Source: Pseudomonadota bacterium (lineage in GTDB: Bacteria; Pseudomonadota; Gammaproteobacteria; Thiotrichales; Thiotrichaceae). From it: 64,000 nucleotides of DNA. The stretch lies in assembly GCA_002747435.1 (NCBI GenBank), contig PDPH01000049.1:31000-94999 (forward strand), in the 5' to 3' direction. The stretch's first letter is position 1, and each line of letters starts with the position of its first letter. The translations under genes were made by a program, and so were the position numbers. Below the pieces are notes generated by a model, which worked only from the letters and a program-made list of their open reading frames with translations, was not told the origin of the DNA and did not search any database. This document shows positions 58,621 through 64,000 of this stretch, in pieces.

Positions 58621-61540
58621 GTATAGCGCCATTGTACGTAAGGAATTCAATGCCTTTTTTGCCTCTCCGGCAGCTTGGCTGTTTTTAGGCACGTTTCTCG
58701 CTGTTAATTTATTTATCTTTTTCTGGGGTGAAGCTTTTTTTGCCCGCAATTTAGCCGATGTCAAACCACTCTTTCAGTGGATGCCGATTCTATTAATCTT
58801 TTTGGTCGCGGCACTCACTATGCGTAGCTGGTCGGAAGAGCGCCGTGCCGGAACATTGGAAAGTCTACTCACCAGCTCAGTCAAACCTTGGCAACTCGTA
58901 TTAGGCAAATTTACCGCCAGCTTATTACTGATGGCATTGGCCTTGCTGCTAACCCTGCCCTTACCCTTCAGCGTGTCTTTCATGGGTCATGTCGACTGGG
59001 GACCAGTGTGGGGTGGGTATCTTGCCAGCTTATTCCTAGCGGCGGCTTATATTGCCATTGGCCTTTATATGAGCTCACGCACAGACAACGCCATCGTTGC
59101 ACTCATTCTGACTGTCATTGTGGCGGGCTTTTTCTACCTGATTGGTTCTCATGTACTGACTTCACTATTGGGCTATCAGTTTGGACAGGTACTGGCATGG
59201 TTGGGCAGTGGTTCGCGTTTTGACTCCATTACACGCGGTGTGCTGGATTTGCGTGACCTCTATTACTATCTGTCTATCGTGGCCGTTTTCCTCACTTTGA
59301 ATTTACTTTCGCTGGAACATCTACGTTGGGCTGGTAATCCAAGCAGCCGCCATCATAAGCAATGGTATTGGATCAGTGCCTTGGTCATCGCTAATTTTAT
59401 CGCGGTGAATCTATGGTTGGGTACAATAACAGGGGTTCGTGCTGACTTGACCCAAGGCAAGATTTACTCACTATCGCCAGCAACCCAACAATACCTGCAA
59501 AGCTTACAAGAACCTTTACTCATCCGCGCTTATTTCTCCGATAAAACTCACCCACTGCTAGAACCCTTAGTACCACCATTGCAGGACTTATTGAAAGAAT
59601 ACCAAGTTGCTGGCAAACAAAATCTGCGGGTGGAATTTATTAATCCTCACGGTGATCAAGCAGTCGAAGCTGAAGCTGCCGAAAAATACGGTATTCGCCC
59701 CGTGCCCTTCCGCATGGCTAGCCGCTATCAAGCTGGCGTAGTGAACGCTTATTTTAATCTGCTTATTGCTTATGGCGACCAATACCAAACGCTGGGTTAT
59801 CAAGACCTGATTGAATTCAAAGCAGAAGGCGAAGGCGATTTGGAGGTACGCCTAAAAAACCCGGAATACGCCATTACTCGCGCCATTCGCAAAGTCGCAC
59901 AGGCTTATCAAGCCGGTGGCAATGCTTTTGCCAATTTGCATCATCCAGTGACTTTCCATACGTATGTTTCACCCGCAGAACAACTCCCCGCCGCCTTGGC
60001 CGATTTACGTAAGGAATTGGAAGCCGTACTCCAAACCATGCAGAAACAGGCCGGTGACAAGCTCACCGTCAGCTTTGCCGACCCCGATGCTAACGACGGC
60101 GCACTAGCACAGCAATTACAACAAGACTATGGCTATGGACCGCAAATTGCCAGCCTGTTTGACCCAAAACCTTTCTGGTTTTATATGCAGCTAGACAGTC
60201 ATGGCACTACCGTACCAGTACCCTTGCCAGAAAATCTGGATAAAAACGGCTTACAGCAGTCGATTAACGTAGCGCTGCAACGACTAGCCCCCGGCTTCCT
60301 AAAAACGGTTGCATTATTCACCCCAGCGCCCGAAGCGGGTAGTAATCCTTTCATGGGCATGCCACAAGGTAAACAATACCAAGAATTACGTCAGGTGCTG
60401 GCAGACAATTTACGTGTAATAGACACCGATTTGAAAAACGGCATAGTGCCTGCTGAAGCTGATTTACTATTGCTGTTATCGCCAGAAAATTTGGATGATA
60501 AACAGCTCTTTGCCCTTGACCAATTTCTAATGAAAGGCGGCTCTGTCATTATTGCCAGCTCCGCATTTGATGTACAACTTGGTCGCACGCTGGAAGCCAG
60601 CAAGCATACTTCAGGGCTGGAAGATTGGCTCAAAGCGAATGGTTTAAGCTTGGCTGACAGTCTGGTACTTGATACCCAAAATGCGGCCTTGCCTATTCCT
60701 GTACCGCGCCAAGTCGGGCCGATTACCTTGAATGAAATTGTTATGATGCCTTATCCGCTCTTCCCTGATTTACGTGAGGATGGTTTGAATAAAGAGAACC
60801 CCATCACAGCTAATTTAGGGCAACTCACTATGAGCTGGGCTTCATCTATCACAATAGACAGTGAGAAAAATGCTCAGCGCAAAGTGACAACTTTATTACA
60901 GTCTTCAGCGAATAGCTGGACTTCCACAGCCTTAAATGTATTGCCAGATTATCAGCGCTATCCCGGTAGCGGTTTTGCCAGCGATAGCCAACAAAGCCCA
61001 CAGGTCTTAGCCAGCTTGGCAGAAGGACGTTTTGATTCTTGGTTTAAAGATAAGCCCTTGCCACTTCTGCAACAAACGCCAAGCGATACTCAGGCAAACA
61101 AAGATACACCCGCAAACAGTGCCGCATCACCACAAGCCGAGGATGCAGCAGCGGATAAAATAGCGGATAAAACGGTGGTCAGTAGTATTATCGAACGTTC
61201 ACCCGAATCAGCCCGTTTATTATTGATTGCGAGCAATACCTTTGCCAGCGATGACAGTTTGCAATTAGCGTCACAAGGCATGGGTACGCTATACACGCGC
61301 CCACTGGAGTTTTTGCAGAATGCCATTGACTGGTCACTGGAAGACCAAGGCTTATTGAGTATCCGTAGCCGTGCTCACTTTGCCCGCACCTTGCAACCGA
61401 TGGAGCACTCCAGCCAGCTTTTCTGGGAATACCTCAACTATGCCTTGGCCTTGGCAGGATTAGCCCTAGTCTGGTTCTGGCGAAGCTTGGCTCGAAAGCG
61501 TACTCAAGCTCATTATCAACGTGTTCTGGCGGAGGTATAA
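58613..61540 (+). CDS. Fused GldF-like permease and GldG-like domain
   Basis: The 975-residue protein joins two parts usually on separate genes. Residues 1-240 are an ABC-2 permease with six helices (FLGTFLAVNLFIFFWGEAF, SLFLAAAYIAIGLYMS and others). From about 270 on is a GldG-like periplasmic domain, beginning LTQGKIYSLSPATQQYLQSL and DLLKEYQVAGKQNLRVEFINP, with a further helix near the end (LNYALALAGLALVWFW). With the ATPase it would export or power an envelope process. An insertion of low-complexity Ala/Asp (about 820-850) is notable. In Bacteroidetes Gld is for gliding; here the role is unknown. Confidence 0.85.
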   Translation: MAKYSAIVRKEFNAFFASPAAWLFLGTFLAVNLFIFFWGEAFFARNLADVKPLFQWMPILLIFLVAALTMRSWSEERRAGTLESLLTSSVKPWQLVLGKFTASLLLMALALLLTLPLPFSVSFMGHVDWGPVWGGYLASLFLAAAYIAIGLYMSSRTDNAIVALILTVIVAGFFYLIGSHVLTSLLGYQFGQVLAWLGSGSRFDSITRGVLDLRDLYYYLSIVAVFLTLNLLSLEHLRWAGNPSSRHHKQWYWISALVIANFIAVNLWLGTITGVRADLTQGKIYSLSPATQQYLQSLQEPLLIRAYFSDKTHPLLEPLVPPLQDLLKEYQVAGKQNLRVEFINPHGDQAVEAEAAEKYGIRPVPFRMASRYQAGVVNAYFNLLIAYGDQYQTLGYQDLIEFKAEGEGDLEVRLKNPEYAITRAIRKVAQAYQAGGNAFANLHHPVTFHTYVSPAEQLPAALADLRKELEAVLQTMQKQAGDKLTVSFADPDANDGALAQQLQQDYGYGPQIASLFDPKPFWFYMQLDSHGTTVPVPLPENLDKNGLQQSINVALQRLAPGFLKTVALFTPAPEAGSNPFMGMPQGKQYQELRQVLADNLRVIDTDLKNGIVPAEADLLLLLSPENLDDKQLFALDQFLMKGGSVIIASSAFDVQLGRTLEASKHTSGLEDWLKANGLSLADSLVLDTQNAALPIPVPRQVGPITLNEIVMMPYPLFPDLREDGLNKENPITANLGQLTMSWASSITIDSEKNAQRKVTTLLQSSANSWTSTALNVLPDYQRYPGSGFASDSQQSPQVLASLAEGRFDSWFKDKPLPLLQQTPSDTQANKDTPANSAASPQAEDAAADKIADKTVVSSIIERSPESARLLLIASNTFASDDSLQLASQGMGTLYTRPLEFLQNAIDWSLEDQGLLSIRSRAHFARTLQPMEHSSQLFWEYLNYALALAGLALVWFWRSLARKRTQAHYQRVLAEV

Positions 61541-61544
61541 CAGC

Positions 61545-62756
61545 ATGAAAAACACTATCCGTATCCTAGCTGTCCTGTTGGTTTTACAACTGGGTGCAGC
61601 CGCTTATTTATTATGGCAAAACCATAGCGTGTCCAGTACGACAGGTGCGAGTGATTTGTTTGACTTTCAGCCTGAAACCATTAGCAAACTATCCATTCAA
61701 GCAAATGATGAAAGCGATCATCTTACTGAAGTGGTATTAGTACGCCAGAACCAACAGTGGATCTTGCCTAGCTTAGGTGACTTCCCAGCCCAGCAAAACA
61801 GCGTGCAACAAGTACTAAATACCTTGCAATCCGCTAAGCGAGGCTTACCTGTAGCAAACAGTGGCAATGACTTTGAGCGTTTTCGGGTCGCTGAGCATGC
61901 GTTTGAGCGTCACCTAAAACTGTATCAAGACAACAAAACAGTAGTGGATTTATATGTCGGCCATGCAACAGGTGCACGTGAGTCTTATGTGCGTCTTGCG
62001 AATGAAAAAGCGGTGTATGCGATTAATTTGGGTGTTTACGACTTACCATTAGGCAGTGATAAATGGGAAAACAAAACCGTGTTAAAGCTAGACACTAAGA
62101 CTGTACGCTCACTACAGATCGGTGATATGCAGTTTACACGCCCCAGTGGTGAGGCGACACAATGGCAGATGGCGAATCTATCTGAAGATAAGCAATTGGA
62201 TCAAGCAGCACTGGAGAATTTGACCGAAAAGCTTGCCACACTCAACTATCGTCAGGTACTAGGCAAAGAATCCAAGCCAAATTATGGTTTAGCTGAACCC
62301 GTATTCAAGGCAAGTTTGGGCTATAATAAACAGCAGCAGCGTACTTATCAGTTGGGTCAGCTCAAAGACAGCAATGATTATATACTTAAGGTCTCGGATC
62401 GTCCTGAGTACTTCCAAATTGCCAGTTATGTGGGCAAGCCCTTGCTGGAAAGTGCAGACAGTGCCAAACTGTTATTAAAGCGTCAGCCAGCAACTCAGGA
62501 TGCCATGCAAACTTTACCTGAACCAGCAGCGGCAGGCAGCGCACCGGTCATACAACAGGATGCAGCGGCAACCCCTCAAACAGACACAACGCACTTAAAC
62601 CCTGCTCCCGAAAAAACGGTGGATACACCACCCCATGCTGAGTCAGATAAAGCCAGCATCAGTAATCCACCACCTTTTCTGCCTGTAATGCCACCGCCAC
62701 CACCGCGTACTGGCTCGACACCCAAAGCGGCGACATCGGATTCACCCGCGCAATAG
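61545..62756 (+). CDS. DUF4340 protein of the Gld-like ABC operon
   Basis: 403 residues from the ATG at 61545 (GGAGG about 9 nt upstream). A single N-terminal helix (ILAVLLVLQLGAAAYLLW) anchors a periplasmic DUF4340 domain with repeated beta modules (LSIQANDESDHLTEVVLVRQNQQW, VVDLYVGHATGARESYVRLANE, VLKLDTKTVRSLQIGDM). The last 80 residues are Pro/Ala-rich with PPPFLPVMPPPPPRTG. It overlaps in operon order with the GldFG fusion (stop 61540, start 61545), the usual ABC-GldFG-DUF4340 trio. Confidence 0.85.
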   Translation: MKNTIRILAVLLVLQLGAAAYLLWQNHSVSSTTGASDLFDFQPETISKLSIQANDESDHLTEVVLVRQNQQWILPSLGDFPAQQNSVQQVLNTLQSAKRGLPVANSGNDFERFRVAEHAFERHLKLYQDNKTVVDLYVGHATGARESYVRLANEKAVYAINLGVYDLPLGSDKWENKTVLKLDTKTVRSLQIGDMQFTRPSGEATQWQMANLSEDKQLDQAALENLTEKLATLNYRQVLGKESKPNYGLAEPVFKASLGYNKQQQRTYQLGQLKDSNDYILKVSDRPEYFQIASYVGKPLLESADSAKLLLKRQPATQDAMQTLPEPAAAGSAPVIQQDAAATPQTDTTHLNPAPEKTVDTPPHAESDKASISNPPPFLPVMPPPPPRTGSTPKAATSDSPAQ

Positions 62757-62831
62757 GCCGATGTCGCTATCAACTCCCCCACCAGTTTGGACTGGTGGGA
62801 TCTGCGCGGCACTACACTGAGGTGTTTGATT

Positions 62832-63380
62832 ATGAACGTTTTACGCTTAACTACTATATTGATTGTATCCTTGTTTTACTTCCATACGGCTAGTGCCAAT
62901 ACGTCTAATACACCCAACACAAGCCCCCCAACACAGCCAAATGCAGCTTACTGGAATCAGATGCAATCTTGGCAAATTTACACGCTACCCGATGGACGCT
63001 TACATGCTGAAATTGTCAACCGCAATGCTAATAATGATAGCCAGCGTTTTGTGTTTGAAGGAAAACAGGCTGAAGTCCGTCAACAGATTACCCAAAATCA
63101 GCAATTATCTAATGCACAAAAACAAACCTTATTGCAAGCACTGAACATGAATATCAACCCATCCCAGTTTTTTAACCAATTTGCCTTTCGCCCCAACTTT
63201 AACACGCTAGGTAATATGCCTATGTTTCAGCCTTACAATGACGCTTTCTTCCAGCAATTTTTCCAAAACTTTTACAATAACAATGGCTTCTACCCTGCTA
63301 TGCCCCGGCATATACCTCCTGTACCGGGCACGCAAAATAATGGGCAATGGCAACAATATTGGCAAACTTGGAACTGGTAG
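62832..63380 (+). CDS. Secreted Asn/Gln/Phe-rich hypothetical protein
   Basis: 182 residues from the ATG at 62832 (GAGG 9 nt upstream). A signal peptide (LRLTTILIVSLFYFHTASA) precedes a Thr/Pro/Asn linker, a helical part (FEGKQAEVRQQITQNQQLSNAQKQTLLQAL) and a low-complexity tail rich in Phe, Asn, Gln and Trp (NDAFFQQFFQNFYNNNGFYP, QWQQYWQTWNW). Not recognised. Envelope or extracellular; aggregation-prone composition. It follows the DUF4340 gene by 75 bp. Confidence 0.7.
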   Translation: MNVLRLTTILIVSLFYFHTASANTSNTPNTSPPTQPNAAYWNQMQSWQIYTLPDGRLHAEIVNRNANNDSQRFVFEGKQAEVRQQITQNQQLSNAQKQTLLQALNMNINPSQFFNQFAFRPNFNTLGNMPMFQPYNDAFFQQFFQNFYNNNGFYPAMPRHIPPVPGTQNNGQWQQYWQTWNW

Positions 63381-63425
63381 ATTTAATTTTTGTGGTCTCT
63401 CTATTATTTCAAGCGATGAATTCAC

Positions 63426-63456
63426 GGTAAGGTAGATTGATACCGATCGCCTTACC
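63426..63456. terminator. Hairpin between the secreted protein and Rpn genes
   Basis: GGTAAGG (63426-63432) and CCTTACC (63450-63456) form a perfect 7-bp stem with a 17-nt loop between convergent genes. No T-run. Confidence 0.5.
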
Positions 63457-63507
63457 TAACTGATCCCCTAATAAAAATGGGCTGCGCTTAGTCTTGAAAT
63501 ACCCCCT

Positions 63508-64000
63508 CTATTGATTTTTCAGAAACTTAGTCACTTGTTCCAAACTCAAGCCTGTCATTTGTACAATAGTTTCCAGACTTAAACCATTCGCGTGTAGATG
63601 CTGAACAATGGTCGCCATGCCTTCTGTTCGACCTTTAGCCAGTCCCGCTTGTTCGCCTTTCAGCCTACCGATTTGTTCACCTTTCGCCCTGCCGATTTGT
63701 TCACCTTTTGCCCTGCCAATTTCCTCACCCTCTTGCCGTCCGATCTCCAGACCTTCCTCCAAGCCCTCTTGATGTGCCGTGTCATAGGCGTTCTTTAAAT
63801 CTCGATAATATTTAATGCTGTCCTCATAAGCCTTGCGCTCACCGGGGGTGAATTGTGCTAGTTGTGCAATAGCAAAGGTACGCTGGAAGATGTCTTCGTG
63901 GAGTGCCTTCGGGATGCTGTCCAGTTCGTGTAAGTGCTTGAAGACATACAGCCATTTGTCTTGTAGGCTGTGCAGTTGTTCTGCCGTTTTGTTAAAGCGG
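63508..64000 (-). CDS. Rpn-family nuclease/transposase-like protein, N-terminal part missing
   Basis: The frame is open to the right edge of the window and gives about 164 residues: an upstream part with KWLYVFKHLHELDSIPKALHEDIFQRTFAIAQLAQFTPGERKAYEDSIKYYRD, of the kind seen in Rpn / PD-(D/E)XK transposase-like proteins, then a Gly/Lys/Glu repeat region (units of about 8 residues such as IGRAKGEQ, repeated four times), and a C-terminal MTGLSLEQVTKFL helix. The catalytic PDDEXK core should lie outside the window. The tandem repeat is a frequent, length-variable feature of this family. Confidence 0.85.
   Translation of the reverse strand, partial: RFNKTAEQLHSLQDKWLYVFKHLHELDSIPKALHEDIFQRTFAIAQLAQFTPGERKAYEDSIKYYRDLKNAYDTAHQEGLEEGLEIGRQEGEEIGRAKGEQIGRAKGEQIGRLKGEQAGLAKGRTEGMATIVQHLHANGLSLETIVQMTGLSLEQVTKFLKNQ

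Overview
The window reads as the chromosome of a mid-GC gammaproteobacterium with sulfur-oxidiser traits, possibly Thiotrichaceae (inference). The evidence is a Tat-exported sulfide:quinone oxidoreductase-like flavoprotein with a DUF5368-type partner, and typical gammaproteobacterial gene neighbourhoods: rluD-pgeF divergent from bamD, minCDE, a murA-hisG-hisD run, and accA-tilS. No rRNA, tRNA, CRISPR array or intact insertion sequence was seen. Most of the DNA is dense housekeeping sequence.

Layout: 1-1651, an NRDE gene and a riboflavin-type EamA transporter behind an FMN riboswitch. 2327-5614, a two-gene SUF-like FeS assembly unit divergent from isovaleryl-CoA dehydrogenase. 5899-8873, SQR and its partner, an orphan gene and a VapBC pair. 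9027-13687, a BMP-type nucleoside-like ABC importer. 13810-20562, a tight run murA-hisG-DAHP synthase-hisD-accA-tilS. 20749-24163, an AT-rich accessory patch: a broken transposase and a three-gene radical SAM / Asn-rich peptide / GIDE-like membrane protein cassette. 24251-27243, a P-loop ATPase, a homoserine O-succinyltransferase and a membrane protein. 27363-30200, sucA alone. 30347-37739, pgeF, rluD, bamD, DUF29, a TudS-like protein, moaB, kptA, tsaD and cysZ. 37834-46628, a co-directional TCA block sucB-lpd-sucC-sucD-gltA-acnB. 46968-51077, rmuC with a MotA/MotB (ZorA/ZorB)-like pair and an SH3 protein. 51180-57497, a thioredoxin-like protein, minCDE, a Sel1 protein, a glycosyltransferase and PPK2. 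57673-62756, a Gld-like ABC system with a natural GldF-GldG fusion and a DUF4340 protein. The end holds a secreted low-complexity protein and a truncated Rpn-family nuclease.

The best candidate for an undescribed system is the cassette at 21158-24163. A radical SAM/SPASM enzyme, a small protein ending in 13 consecutive Asn residues after a Trp/His-rich stretch, and a GIDE-like membrane protein are translationally coupled and sit next to a dead transposase. Second is rmuC with its proton-channel pair, which resembles the membrane-motor half of Zorya. At the RNA level, the FMN riboswitch carries a perfect 16-bp inverted repeat pairing its 5' leader with the aptamer core, and the Gld-like operon has a 14-bp inverted repeat overlapping its ribosome binding site.
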